Positions 1 to 6,583 are shown, counted from the stretch's first letter. The stretch: 8,374 nt of DNA from Acidobacteriota bacterium (GCA_016189965.1 JACPRL010000089.1:1-8374), one strand, 5' to 3'. Numbers and translations are program-made. The notes: generated by a model not told the origin, from the letters alone.

Positions 1-999
1 GGCAGAAACCAGGACGAGCAGCGAGGAGCGCGGCAGGTGGAAATTGGTCAGCAGTTGCGTCACCACCTGAAAGCGGTGCCCGGGATAGATGTAGAGCGAA
101 GCCGGGTGCCGCTCGGGTTGCAAACGGCCATAGCGCTGGGCGCAGTCCTCGAGCGCCCGCACCACTGTCGTTCCCACCGCCAGCACCGGGCGGCCTGCGG
201 CCCGCGCCTCCTCGATGGTGGCGGCTGCCTCGGCCGTGATCTCGTAGGCCTCTGGGTGCATGCGGTGCCGCTCGATCTCTTCCGCGTGGATGGGCTGAAA
301 AGTGCCGTAGCTGACCTCGAGAGTGATCTCAACCAGTTGGCAGCCGCGCTGGCCGAGTGCCTCGAGCGTCTGCGGCGTAAAGTGCAAGCCGGCGGTCGGC
401 GCTGCCACCGCCGCGCCGCGGCGCGCGAACACGGTTTGATAGCGCTCGCGGTCGGCGGGCTCGTCGGGACGGTCAATGTAGGGCGGCAGCGGCACGTGGC
501 CGAGCCGCTCGACCACCCGCTCGAACTTGTCCGCGGAGCGAAACCGCAGCGTGCGCAGCCCGTAGTCGCCGCGACCCACCACCTCGGCCTCCAACTCCCC
601 CTCGCCGAAGACCAGCCGTTCACCCGTGCGCACTTTGCGCCCGGGGCGCACCAACACTTCCCAGCTCTGGTCTTCGCCCACCTGGCGGACCAGCAGCACC
701 TCGATGGGCGCCTGTAGATACTCGCGCCGCACGCGGCTACGGCGGCCGACCGGTTCCGCCCGCAGCCCGAGCCGGCGGCCCAACAGACGAGCTGGGACGA
801 CGCGAGCGTTGTTCACCACCAACAACTCATCGCCCCGCAGCAAGGCCGGGAGCTCGCGGAAGACGTGATCTTCCCAGGCACCGCTTTCCCGCTCCAGAAG
901 CAGCAGCCGTGAGGCGTCCCGCTGGGCCAGCGGATACTGCGCGATTCGGTCCGGGGGCAGCTCGTAGTCGAAGTCAGCCAGCTTCACACCGGTTCCCAT
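1..999 (-). CDS. queA: S-adenosylmethionine:tRNA ribosyltransferase-isomerase QueA (3' end cut by window)
   Basis: QueA transfers and isomerises the ribosyl part of S-adenosylmethionine onto preQ1 at the tRNA wobble position, giving epoxyqueuosine; it acts in the cytoplasm. I read 333 uninterrupted residues from the ATG at 999 to the window edge. The N-terminus contains KLADFDYELPPDRIAQYPL, followed by the family signatures VVNNARVVPARL, VAAPTAGLHFTPQTLE, YGTFQPI and, at the very edge, TNFHLPRSSLLVLVSA. The family is usually about 340-360 residues, so only the last few tens are missing. The usual HVGxGTF segment reads EVSYGTF here, a mild variant. No strong Shine-Dalgarno precedes the ATG. 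An in-frame GTG at 987, directly before KLADF, fits the usual protein start just as well, so the start is uncertain by four codons. The gene is divergent from the rRNA methyltransferase gene beyond it, with 111 bp between them. The family assignment is very secure. Confidence 0.96.
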   Translation of the reverse strand, partial: MGTGVKLADFDYELPPDRIAQYPLAQRDASRLLLLERESGAWEDHVFRELPALLRGDELLVVNNARVVPARLLGRRLGLRAEPVGRRSRVRREYLQAPIEVLLVRQVGEDQSWEVLVRPGRKVRTGERLVFGEGELEAEVVGRGDYGLRTLRFRSADKFERVVERLGHVPLPPYIDRPDEPADRERYQTVFARRGAAVAAPTAGLHFTPQTLEALGQRGCQLVEITLEVSYGTFQPIHAEEIERHRMHPEAYEITAEAAATIEEARAAGRPVLAVGTTVVRALEDCAQRYGRLQPERHPASLYIYPGHRFQVVTQLLTNFHLPRSSLLVLVSA

Positions 1000-1044
1000 T
1001 CTACCCGCTCGGGCGCCGGCGCGGGGCTTGCCGCGCCTGCCACC

Positions 1045-1073
1045 TTGTGGTAAACCGACCCCACCTGTTTACT
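1045..1073 (+). promoter_or_regulatory. Candidate promoter and overlapping dyad between queA and rlmI
   Basis: The 111-bp divergent spacer (1000-1110) is AT-richer around 1045-1076 than the flanking coding DNA. On the plus strand TTGTGG (1045-1050) and TTTACT (1068-1073) are spaced by 17 bp, matching the sigma-70 consensus at three and four of six positions. A perfect 6-bp inverted repeat, GTAAAC (1050-1055) and GTTTAC (1067-1072), separated by 11 bp, spans the same interval and overlaps the putative -10. It could be a repressor operator or chance. Nothing else is recognisable in the spacer apart from the ribosome binding site before the ATG at 1111. Confidence 0.25.
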
Positions 1074-1110
1074 AACTCCCGCCGGTTCCTGCGGGCGAAA
1101 GGACTGAACC

Positions 1111-2280
1111 ATGCCGGAACCGCAGGTCACCCTGACCCCACGCGGCGCGCGCCGCCTGCTTCTCGGGCACCACTGGGTCTACCGCAGCGACATCCAGGCC
1201 ACCGACAACCTGGAGCCCGGCGACACCGTGCGGCTGCGCGACCCCGGCGGGCGCTTCCTGGGCAAAGCGTGGTTCAGCAGCCGCTCGCAGATTGCGGTTC
1301 GGCTCATCGTCCGCGACGACGTCCCGATCGATGACGACTATCTTCGCCGCGCCCTGCAGGCCGCGGCGCGCTTCCGCCAGCGCGTGGTCGAGAACGCCAC
1401 CGCTTACCGCCTGGTCTACGGTGAATCGGACGGCTTGCCCACGCTCATCGTCGACCGCTACGCCGACACCCTCGTCCTGCAAACCTTGAGCCAGGCCACC
1501 GAGCGGCGCCAGGAGACGTTCGTGCGGCTGCTGGAGGAGCTCTTCCACCCGACCGCGATCCTCGAGCGCAACGATCCCAAGGTGCGCCTGCTGGAGGGAC
1601 TGGAGCAGCGCGTTGGAGTGCTGGCGGGAAGCTACGACGGCGAAATTGAAGCCTGCGAGAACGGCCGGCGCTTCGGCTACGACCTGCTCCACGGCCAGAA
1701 GACCGGCGCTTTCCTCGACCAACGGGAAAACCGCGGTGCCGCCGCCGGCTACATCCGCGGCGAGCTGCTCGACTGCTTCTGCTACACCGGCGGCTTCGCC
1801 CTCACCGCCGCTGCGCAGGCCAGCTCGGTCGAGGGGATTGATCTCTCGCCCGCCGCCGTCGCGGCGGCGCAGCGCAATGCGGAGCGGAACCAGATCACCA
1901 ACGCCACCTTCCGGGAGGCCAACGCCTTCGATGTCCTGAAGCAGTACGACGAAGCTGGCCGGCGCTTCGACGCCGTCGTCCTCGACCCACCCGCCTTCGC
2001 CAAGAACCGCGCCAGCCTTCCGGCCGCCCGCCGCGGCTACAAGGAGATCAATCTGCGCGCCCTCAAGATCCTCCGCCCCGGCGGCCTGCTCGTCACCTGC
2101 TCCTGCTCGCACCACGTGCCGGAGAGCCTGCTCCTTGAAATCGTCGCCGAAGCCGCGGTCGATGCCCGCCGCCAGCTCGTCGTGCTCGAACGGCGCACTC
2201 AAGCCCGCGACCACCCCATCCTACTAACCATGCCGGAGACCCACTATCTGAAGGCACTGTTTCTAGGTGTACTCTCTTAG
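1111..2280 (+). CDS. rlmI: RlmI-type class I SAM-dependent 23S rRNA (cytosine-C5) methyltransferase
   Basis: The 389-residue product matches the length and layout of RlmI (E. coli about 396 residues), which methylates C1962 of 23S rRNA at C5 using S-adenosylmethionine. The first ~75 residues form a PUA-like RNA-binding region (RGARRLLLGHHWVYRSDI, then the LEPGDTVRLRD turn). A linker containing YGESDGLPTLIVDRY (103-117) follows, then a Rossmann methyltransferase domain with GQKTGAFLDQRENR (195-208), the SAM-binding motif DCFCYTGGFAL (221-231), an acidic ribose-binding EGID (241-244), LDPPAFAK (291-298) and TCSCSHH (329-335). The ATG is preceded by AAAGGA (1098-1103) with 7 bp spacing, which supports this start. 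It is transcribed away from queA, and its stop overlaps the next short ORF. The family is secure; the exact base modified is inferred from homology, since RlmI-like paralogues exist. Confidence 0.92.
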   Translation: MPEPQVTLTPRGARRLLLGHHWVYRSDIQATDNLEPGDTVRLRDPGGRFLGKAWFSSRSQIAVRLIVRDDVPIDDDYLRRALQAAARFRQRVVENATAYRLVYGESDGLPTLIVDRYADTLVLQTLSQATERRQETFVRLLEELFHPTAILERNDPKVRLLEGLEQRVGVLAGSYDGEIEACENGRRFGYDLLHGQKTGAFLDQRENRGAAAGYIRGELLDCFCYTGGFALTAAAQASSVEGIDLSPAAVAAAQRNAERNQITNATFREANAFDVLKQYDEAGRRFDAVVLDPPAFAKNRASLPAARRGYKEINLRALKILRPGGLLVTCSCSHHVPESLLLEIVAEAAVDARRQLVVLERRTQARDHPILLTMPETHYLKALFLGVLS

Positions 2281-2533
2281 ATTCATGCTGGCCGAGCGCA
2301 AGATTGCGCTCAAGCTGACCGAGCGGGCGCGCGAGTGGCTCTTCCGCGAGGGGTTCGACCCAGCCTACGGTGCCTGGCCGCTCAAGCGTGCCTTGCAGCG
2401 GCTGATCCAGGACCCACTGGCGCAGAAGATGCTCAAGGGAGAGGTCCTACCGGGCGACACCGTCACCGTGGACGCCGACCCCAAGACAAGTGCGCTGCGC
2501 TTCGACCGCTCGCACGCCGAAGCCCTGGCGTAA
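2267..2533 (+). CDS. Orphan C-terminal fragment of ClpB (D2 small domain), probable gene remnant
   Basis: This 88-codon ORF aligns by eye with the extreme C-terminus of the ClpB disaggregase. LAERKIALKLTERAREWL, GFDPAYGAWPLKRALQR, DPLAQKMLKGEVLPGDTVTVD correspond to the ClpB blocks LAERKIxLxLT, GYDPxYGARPLKR and PLAxxILxGExxxGDxVxVD. Homology begins at about 2285, immediately after the rlmI stop. The nucleotide-binding Walker and arginine-finger parts of ClpB are absent, so it cannot be an ATPase. The conserved sensor-2 GAR motif reads GAW (Trp37, codon TGG at 2375-2377; a single C-to-T change from CGG would explain it). The nominal GTG start at 2267 overlaps rlmI by 14 bp; an ATG at 2285 is the other option, and neither has a good ribosome binding site. 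The frame is otherwise intact with no internal stop. I regard it as a decayed duplicate or rearrangement scar, with a small translationally coupled protein as the less likely alternative. Confidence 0.7.
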   Translation: MYSLRFMLAERKIALKLTERAREWLFREGFDPAYGAWPLKRALQRLIQDPLAQKMLKGEVLPGDTVTVDADPKTSALRFDRSHAEALA

Positions 2534-2606
2534 GTAGCAGTCAGACTTCAGCGCTTCCCGGAGCCTGCTCTCGTCCCCCTGCCTGTGTGTTATCCTGTGC
2601 GCCCGT

Positions 2607-2630
2607 GCGCGGGTGAGGTCCAGCCCGCGC
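2607..2630 (+). other. Strong hairpin in the leader of the permease gene
   Basis: Between the ClpB fragment and the permease (2534-2664) the only structure I see is a perfect 7-bp GC stem, GCGCGGG (2607-2613) with CCCGCGC (2624-2630), around the 10-nt loop TGAGGTCCAG. No T-tract follows, so it is not a rho-independent terminator. It lies 34 bp before the permease ATG and could be a leader structure, but in GC-rich DNA such stems arise by chance. TATCCT at 2591-2596 resembles a -10 box but has no convincing -35 partner. I recognise no known riboswitch consensus. Confidence 0.3.
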
Positions 2631-2664
2631 GGCGGGAATCTTCTCCAGTGAGCGGAAGGGACTG

Positions 2665-4455
2665 ATGGGTTGGGAAGCCGGGGTCACGCTGGCGATGATC
2701 GCGCTGGTGCTGGTGGCGCTGGCGCGCAACTGGGCGGCGGCCGACATCGTGATGGTGGGGGCGCTGACCACGATCATCGTCATCGGGGCGGTCAGCGGCA
2801 CGGACAAGCTGCCCGGGCCCGCCGAGGCGATCCGGGGTTTTGCGAGCCCGGGGCTGGCCACGGTAGCGTTCCTCTACATCGTGGTCGCCGGGCTGGTGCA
2901 CACCGGGGCGATGGCGATGGTGGCGGCGCCGCTGCTGGGCCAGCCGAAAGGGGTGCGTCAGGCGCAGTTCCAGATGATGGCGCCGGTGGCGGGCCTGAGC
3001 GCCTTCCTGAACAACACGCCGGTGGTGGCGATGTTCATCCCGGTGGTGAACGATCTGAGCAAACGCACGGGCATCAATCCTTCGAAACTTATGCTCCCGC
3101 TCAGTTACGCCGCGATTTTCGGGGGCATCTGCACCCTCATCGGCACCAGCACCAACCTGATCGTCAACGACCTGCTGATCCGGCAGACGGCCGGGCCCGG
3201 GCTGCGGATGTTCGACCTGGCCTGGGTCGGGGTTCCCTGCGCGGTCGTCGGCATCGGCTACATCGTGGCGGCCGGCAACTGGCTGCTCCCGGACCGCCGA
3301 CCGCCCATCAGCACCCACGACGACCCGCGCCGGTACACGGTGGAAATGATGGTGATGGCGGACGGCCCGCTGGCGGGGAAAACCATCGAGGAAGCTGGCC
3401 TGCGCCAACTCCCTGGACTGTTCCTGGCGGAAATCGAGCGCGAAGGAGAGATTCTTCCTGCCGTCGGCCCGCAGGAACGGTTGCTGGCGAACGACCGCTT
3501 GGTGTTCGTGGGCATCGTGGAGTCGGTCACCGACCTGAAGCGCATCCGGGGACTGATGCCGGCCACCGACCAGCTTTTCAAGCTGGACGCTCCGCAGACC
3601 CTGCGCCGCCTCATCGAAGCCGTGATCTCGGACAATTGCCCGGTGGTGGGGCGGACCATCCGCGAAGCCCAGTTCCGCACGCGCTACAACGCCGTCGTGA
3701 TCGCCGTGGCGCGTGGGGGAAGACGCTTGAAGGCCAAGATCGGCGACATCCGGCTGCAAGCCGGCGACACCTTGCTGCTCGAGACCCACCGCGACTTCGC
3801 CCAAGCCTACCGCAATTCCCGCGACTTCTTCCTCATCAGTTCGGTCGAAGGCTCCACCCCGGTCCGCTTCGAGAAGGCCGGGACGGCCTTTGCCATCCTG
3901 GGCGGGATGGTGACGGTGGCGGCGGCCGGCTGGCTGGACATCCTGCCGGCGGCGATGCTGGCCGCCGGGCTGATGGTCCTGACCCGCTGCTGCACGGGGC
4001 CGGAAGCCCGCCAGGGCCTTGACTGGCCGGTGCTGGTGGTCATCGGCGCCGCCATTGGGCTCGGGCGCGCGCTCGAGTCGAGCGGCGCCGCCAGTGCCAT
4101 CGCGCACACGCTCATCAACTGGGCGGGCGGCAACCCCTGGCTGACGCTGCTGGCGGTCTATGTGGTGACGATGTTTTTTACGGAGATTCTCACCAACAAC
4201 GCGGCGGCTGTTCTGGTTTTCCCCATCGCCGCCTCCGCCGCCGCCACCCTCGAAGCCAGCCTGATGCCCTTCGCCATCGCCATCGCGGTCGCGGCCTCGG
4301 CCGGCTTCATGACGCCCCTCGGCTACCAGACGCACTTGATGGTGTACGGGCCAGGCGGCTACCGGTTTACCGATTTCCTGCGGGTGGGAACTCCGCTCAA
4401 CCTGTTGTTCCTGACAACGGCCCTGCTCATCATCCCCAAAGTCTGGCCGCTCTAG
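2665..4455 (+). CDS. SLC13/DASS-family anion permease with two central RCK_C (TrkA-C) domains
   Basis: This 596-residue inner-membrane protein has the SLC13-type permease plan split by a cytoplasmic regulatory insert. The N-terminal half has hydrophobic segments at about 5-21, 25-45, 62-90, 103-130, 143-170 and 184-206. The second half has segments at about 405-440, 453-472, 490-508, 512-548 and 575-592. The two substrate/Na+ loops typical of the family are visible: NNTP (116-119) with GTSTN (160-164), and TNNAAA (510-515) with TPLGYQTH (550-557). Between them lie two RCK_C units, about 222-300 and 309-385, each with the A-GK/R-TI-EA start (PLAGKTIEEAGL; VVGRTIREAQF) and a GD/ND-L-V/L end. 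This layout is known from putative sulfate or other anion transporters annotated as SLC13 family permeases. The substrate cannot be read from sequence. The ATG is preceded by GGAAGGG (2654-2660) at short spacing. The gene ends 11 bp from the convergent neighbour. Confidence 0.9.
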   Translation: MGWEAGVTLAMIALVLVALARNWAAADIVMVGALTTIIVIGAVSGTDKLPGPAEAIRGFASPGLATVAFLYIVVAGLVHTGAMAMVAAPLLGQPKGVRQAQFQMMAPVAGLSAFLNNTPVVAMFIPVVNDLSKRTGINPSKLMLPLSYAAIFGGICTLIGTSTNLIVNDLLIRQTAGPGLRMFDLAWVGVPCAVVGIGYIVAAGNWLLPDRRPPISTHDDPRRYTVEMMVMADGPLAGKTIEEAGLRQLPGLFLAEIEREGEILPAVGPQERLLANDRLVFVGIVESVTDLKRIRGLMPATDQLFKLDAPQTLRRLIEAVISDNCPVVGRTIREAQFRTRYNAVVIAVARGGRRLKAKIGDIRLQAGDTLLLETHRDFAQAYRNSRDFFLISSVEGSTPVRFEKAGTAFAILGGMVTVAAAGWLDILPAAMLAAGLMVLTRCCTGPEARQGLDWPVLVVIGAAIGLGRALESSGAASAIAHTLINWAGGNPWLTLLAVYVVTMFFTEILTNNAAAVLVFPIAASAAATLEASLMPFAIAIAVAASAGFMTPLGYQTHLMVYGPGGYRFTDFLRVGTPLNLLFLTTALLIIPKVWPL

Positions 4456-4466
4456 ACCAGACCTGG

Positions 4467-5066
4467 CTATTGGTGGCGGGCTTCGCGGAGCTCAAGTAGC
4501 GCGATTTCGGTGCGGCCGAGCCGGGGTTGCAGGATAACGCAGCGGAGGCGGCCGCCCTCCTCGTGGCTGAAGAGCACGCCCTCGCCCCGTTCCACGCGCA
4601 GGCGCCAGGGGTGGTCGCCGCGCCGGCCGGTGGTTCCGGCGACGCGCCCCACTTCGCGCTTGAATTCCGGCCCGAGCTGCCCGCGGTACCACGTGTCGAC
4701 ACTGTCGAGCGGCTCCGAGCTGCGGAATTTGGCGGCGGCGATGTCCAAGCCGCCGGCTTCGTCGGCCACTTCGCCCCAGAGTTGCATCGAAACGCTTTCC
4801 TCGGTGGCCTCGGCGCCGGGATAGACCGGTAGCTTGAGGCGGCGGGCCACGTCTTCGGCTTTTTCGATGGTGACGCCGCCGATGGGCGTGGAGATTTCGA
4901 CGCGCTCGCGGCCGGAGGTTGGATCGACCTCGACGCGCACATAGTGCCGCAACACCCACAGCACGACGCTCACCAGCAGCAAGGTCAGCAGGACCAGAGT
5001 GGCCAGGATGATGAGAATGACCTTCAGAGCGTCGCCGCGCTCCCCGCCCCGCCGCGACCCCATCAT
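4467..5066 (-). CDS. Membrane-anchored protein of unknown function with a YPGA motif
   Basis: I do not recognise a named family. The 199-residue product has a short basic N-terminus (GSRRGGER), one strong transmembrane segment at about 14-40, and then a soluble domain, probably periplasmic or extracytoplasmic. That domain begins with a beta-like stretch (RVEISTPIGGVTIEKAED, 55-72) and contains LPVYPGA (79-85) and SEPLDSVDTWYRGQLG (117-132). The combination 'YPGA ... F-x-S-x-(D/E)PL-x-x-V-x-x-(F/W)YR' is, from memory, common in uncharacterised anchored proteins of Acidobacteria and relatives. The first of two adjacent ATG codons is preceded by AGGAGGG about 8 bp upstream, a strong ribosome binding site. 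The gene lies 65 bp downstream of glpX on the same strand and may share its transcript. No cysteines or catalytic signature suggest an enzyme. Confidence 0.75.
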   Translation of the reverse strand: MMGSRRGGERGDALKVILIILATLVLLTLLLVSVVLWVLRHYVRVEVDPTSGRERVEISTPIGGVTIEKAEDVARRLKLPVYPGAEATEESVSMQLWGEVADEAGGLDIAAAKFRSSEPLDSVDTWYRGQLGPEFKREVGRVAGTTGRRGDHPWRLRVERGEGVLFSHEEGGRLRCVILQPRLGRTEIALLELREARHQ

Positions 5067-5131
5067 CGGATAGCCCTCCTTGCTTGGGTACTACGAAACC
5101 CGCGCCCGCAATGTTCCGCTGGCCGCCCGCC

Positions 5132-6109
5132 TCAGAAGAACCGCACTTTGACGTCGGTCTGTCGCTCCAGATGGACGCTGTCGACGAAGCGCACGCGGTG
5201 CGGCTCCAGCGTGAGCAGGAGCGAGTGGGTGCGCGCCCCCTCGCCGAAGAAGCGCACCCCGCGCAGCAGGTCGCCGTTGGTGACGCCGGTGCAGGCGAAA
5301 ACAATGTGCTTGCCCGGGGCCAGCTCGTGCTCGGTGTAAATGCGCTTGGGATCGGTGATGCCCATCCCCGCCAGCCGCTCCTCGAGCTCAGGCTTGTCGG
5401 CCACCAGCCGCGCCTGCATCTCGCCGTTCAAGCAGCGTAGCGCCGCCGCGGCCAGCACGCCTTCCGGGGCGGCGCCGATGCCCATCACCACGTGCACGCC
5501 CGCGCCCAAGACGGCGGCGGCGATGGCCGGGGCGACGTCGCCGTCGGAGATGAGCCGGATGCGGGCGCCGGCGGCGCGGATCCCGCCGATCAGTTTCTCG
5601 TGCCGCGGGCGATCGAGCACCACCACCACCAGGTCTTCAATGTCGCGCTCGAGGCGGCGGGCGATGGCGCGGAGGTTGTCGGCGACGGGAGCGTCGAGCT
5701 CGACCGCGCCCCTGCAACTCGGCCCCACGGCGAGTTTCTCCATGTAGATGTCGGGCGCGTGCAGCAGCCCGCCGCGCTCGCTGGCGGCCACGATGGTCAG
5801 GGCGTTGGGCGAGCCGGTCGCGCAGAGGTTGGTGCCTTCGAGCGGGTCAACGGCGATATCCACCTCGGGCACGTTGCGGTCAGTGGCCCGGCCGACCTCT
5901 TCGCCGATGAAGAGCATGGGGGCTTCGTCGCGCTCGCCCTCGCCGATGACGATGCGGCCGCGGATGGGAACGTCGGCCAGCTCCTCGCGCATGGCAGCCA
6001 CGGCAGCGTCGTCGGCCTTGTGGCGGTCGCCGTAACCCATCGTCCGCGCCGCCGCAATCGCCGCCCGCTCCACCACCCGCAGGAATTCCAGCGACAGGTC
6101 GTGCTCCAT
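5132..6109 (-). CDS. glpX: Class II fructose-1,6-bisphosphatase GlpX
   Basis: GlpX hydrolyses fructose 1,6-bisphosphate to fructose 6-phosphate in gluconeogenesis, with divalent metal, in the cytoplasm. The 325-residue protein has the usual GlpX length and motifs. These are MGYGDRHKADDAAVAAMR near the N-terminus with Asp33, IVIGEGERDEAPML with Glu57, the metal-binding DPLEGTNL (88-95) with Asp88 and Glu91, LISDGDVAPAIAAA, and MGIGAAPEGVLAAAALRCL, which holds the Glu that completes the active site in E. coli GlpX. The ATG at 6107-6109 follows a weak AGG about 8 bp upstream. The heptamer repeat array of the neighbouring cassette reaches almost to this start codon, so the native upstream region may have been altered. 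It is followed by the anchored unknown gene on the same strand. The family is very secure; sedoheptulose-1,7-bisphosphatase activity, known in some members, is also possible. Confidence 0.96.
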   Translation of the reverse strand: MEHDLSLEFLRVVERAAIAAARTMGYGDRHKADDAAVAAMREELADVPIRGRIVIGEGERDEAPMLFIGEEVGRATDRNVPEVDIAVDPLEGTNLCATGSPNALTIVAASERGGLLHAPDIYMEKLAVGPSCRGAVELDAPVADNLRAIARRLERDIEDLVVVVLDRPRHEKLIGGIRAAGARIRLISDGDVAPAIAAAVLGAGVHVVMGIGAAPEGVLAAAALRCLNGEMQARLVADKPELEERLAGMGITDPKRIYTEHELAPGKHIVFACTGVTNGDLLRGVRFFGEGARTHSLLLTLEPHRVRFVDSVHLERQTDVKVRFF

Positions 6110-6114
6110 GGCTA

Positions 6115-6142
6115 GTGCCTAGTGACCAGCGACAAGCGACAA
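6115..6142 (-). repeat. Tandem heptamer array, left side of the four-helix-bundle cassette
   Basis: Four contiguous 7-bp units are seen on the plus strand: GTGCCTA, GTGACCA, GCGACAA, GCGACAA. On the minus strand they read TTGTCGC, TTGTCGC, TGGTCAC, TAGGCAC, the same heptamer family as the array at 6549-6583 but in opposite orientation. A fifth, degenerate unit (ATGGCTA, 6108-6114) runs into the complement of the glpX start codon. The 12-mer GACAAGCGACAA at 6131-6142 is the exact reverse complement of 6554-6565. Confidence 0.75.
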
Positions 6143-6158
6143 GAGATTGAGCTAGGAA

Positions 6159-6533
6159 TCATGACGGTTGGGGCAACAACTTCGCTCGCAACGAGCGCGA
6201 GAGCCCACCCAGCATTCGGCCGACCTCGTCCAGTTGCGGCCTCAGCGATTCGAACTGTCTCTCGTCGCAGTAACCCAAGTCCCGGCTCAACAAAAGATAG
6301 TTTCGGGTTTCCTCCAACGACCCCACAGCTATTTCGAGATAGCGGATGAAATCCTTGGTCGAGCGCCGACCGAACCCTTCGGCAATATTCGCTCCGATGG
6401 AAGCAGCGGACCGACGGAGCTGCGAGACCAGCCCGAATCGCTCGTCTTTCGGAAATTCCTTGGTCATGCGGTAAATTGCAAGTGTGAGCGCGTGTCCCTT
6501 TTTCCAAACATCCAGCTCCTGAAAGCTCTTCAA
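6159..6533 (-). CDS. Four-helix-bundle protein of the 23S rRNA intervening-sequence (IVP/S23) family
   Basis: The 124-residue product carries the full family signature: FQELDVWKKGHALTLAIYRMT (4-24), FPKDERFGLVSQLRRSAASI (27-46), GANIAEGFGRRSTKDFIRYL (47-66) and a Glu/Leu-rich third helix SLEETRNYLLLSRDLGY (72-88), then a basic C-terminal helix. The family was first seen encoded inside 23S rRNA intervening sequences and shares its fold with the Avd accessory protein of diversity-generating retroelements. Its general function is unknown, although nucleic acid binding is suspected. Length is typical. The start is TTG (6531-6533), a few residues before the conserved FxxLxVW as usual; AGGG lies about 10 bp upstream and GAGG abuts it. 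The gene sits between gcdH and glpX on the same strand inside opposed 7-bp repeat arrays and is lower in GC than its neighbours, which suggests later arrival. No reverse transcriptase or rRNA is nearby. Confidence 0.92.
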   Translation of the reverse strand: MKSFQELDVWKKGHALTLAIYRMTKEFPKDERFGLVSQLRRSAASIGANIAEGFGRRSTKDFIRYLEIAVGSLEETRNYLLLSRDLGYCDERQFESLRPQLDEVGRMLGGLSRSLRAKLLPQPS

Positions 6534-6548
6534 CCTCTGTTTTCCCTG

Positions 6549-6583
6549 GTCACTTGTCGCTTGTCACTTGCCACTTGCCACTC
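6549..6583 (+). repeat. Tandem heptamer array, right side of the four-helix-bundle cassette
   Basis: Five contiguous 7-bp units are present: GTCACTT, GTCGCTT, GTCACTT, GCCACTT, GCCACTC, giving the consensus G(T/C)C(A/G)CTT. A partial ACTC follows. The gcdH stop codon (complement of TCA, 6582-6584) lies in the last unit. The 12-mer TTGTCGCTTGTC (6554-6565) is the exact reverse complement of 6131-6142, so this array and the left one form inverted boundaries about 410 bp apart around the small gene. Confidence 0.8.

Larger units (their letters stand above)
6115..6583 (-). mobile_element. Putative four-helix-bundle cassette bounded by inverted heptamer arrays
   Basis: A ~470-bp unit consists of the four-helix-bundle gene and the two opposed heptamer arrays. 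It fits exactly between the stop codon of gcdH and the start codon of glpX. Its interior is clearly lower in GC: by hand count 131 of 240 bases are G or C over 6241-6480, against 93 of 120 in two sampled stretches of glpX (5521-5580 and 5641-5700). No transposase is encoded, and I see no clear target-site duplication. Mobility is therefore an inference from boundary repeats, composition and position, and would have to be supplied by another system. Confidence 0.35.

Noticed and set aside
2603..2660. A riboswitch before the permease.
   Set aside because: Apart from one GC hairpin I find no conserved core of a known riboswitch class.
2590..4335. A 581-codon open frame antisense to the permease, and another of 380 codons antisense to rlmI (1072-2214).
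   Set aside because: The sense proteins have clear family motifs throughout. The antisense products are His/Arg/Gly-rich with no recognisable domain, as expected when GC-rich third positions suppress stop codons on the other strand.
4440..4490. A bidirectional terminator between the convergent permease and anchored-protein genes.
   Set aside because: Only a 4-bp CCAG/CTGG dyad is visible and there is no T-tract; the gap is just 11 bp.
6115..6583. A diversity-generating retroelement, because the four-helix-bundle protein is related to Avd.
   Set aside because: No reverse transcriptase, no template/variable repeat pair with adenine-biased differences and no target protein are present. The repeats are short heptamers only.
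6115..6583. A CRISPR-like array from the repeated heptamers.
   Set aside because: Units are 7 bp and directly adjacent without spacers, and no cas gene is nearby.
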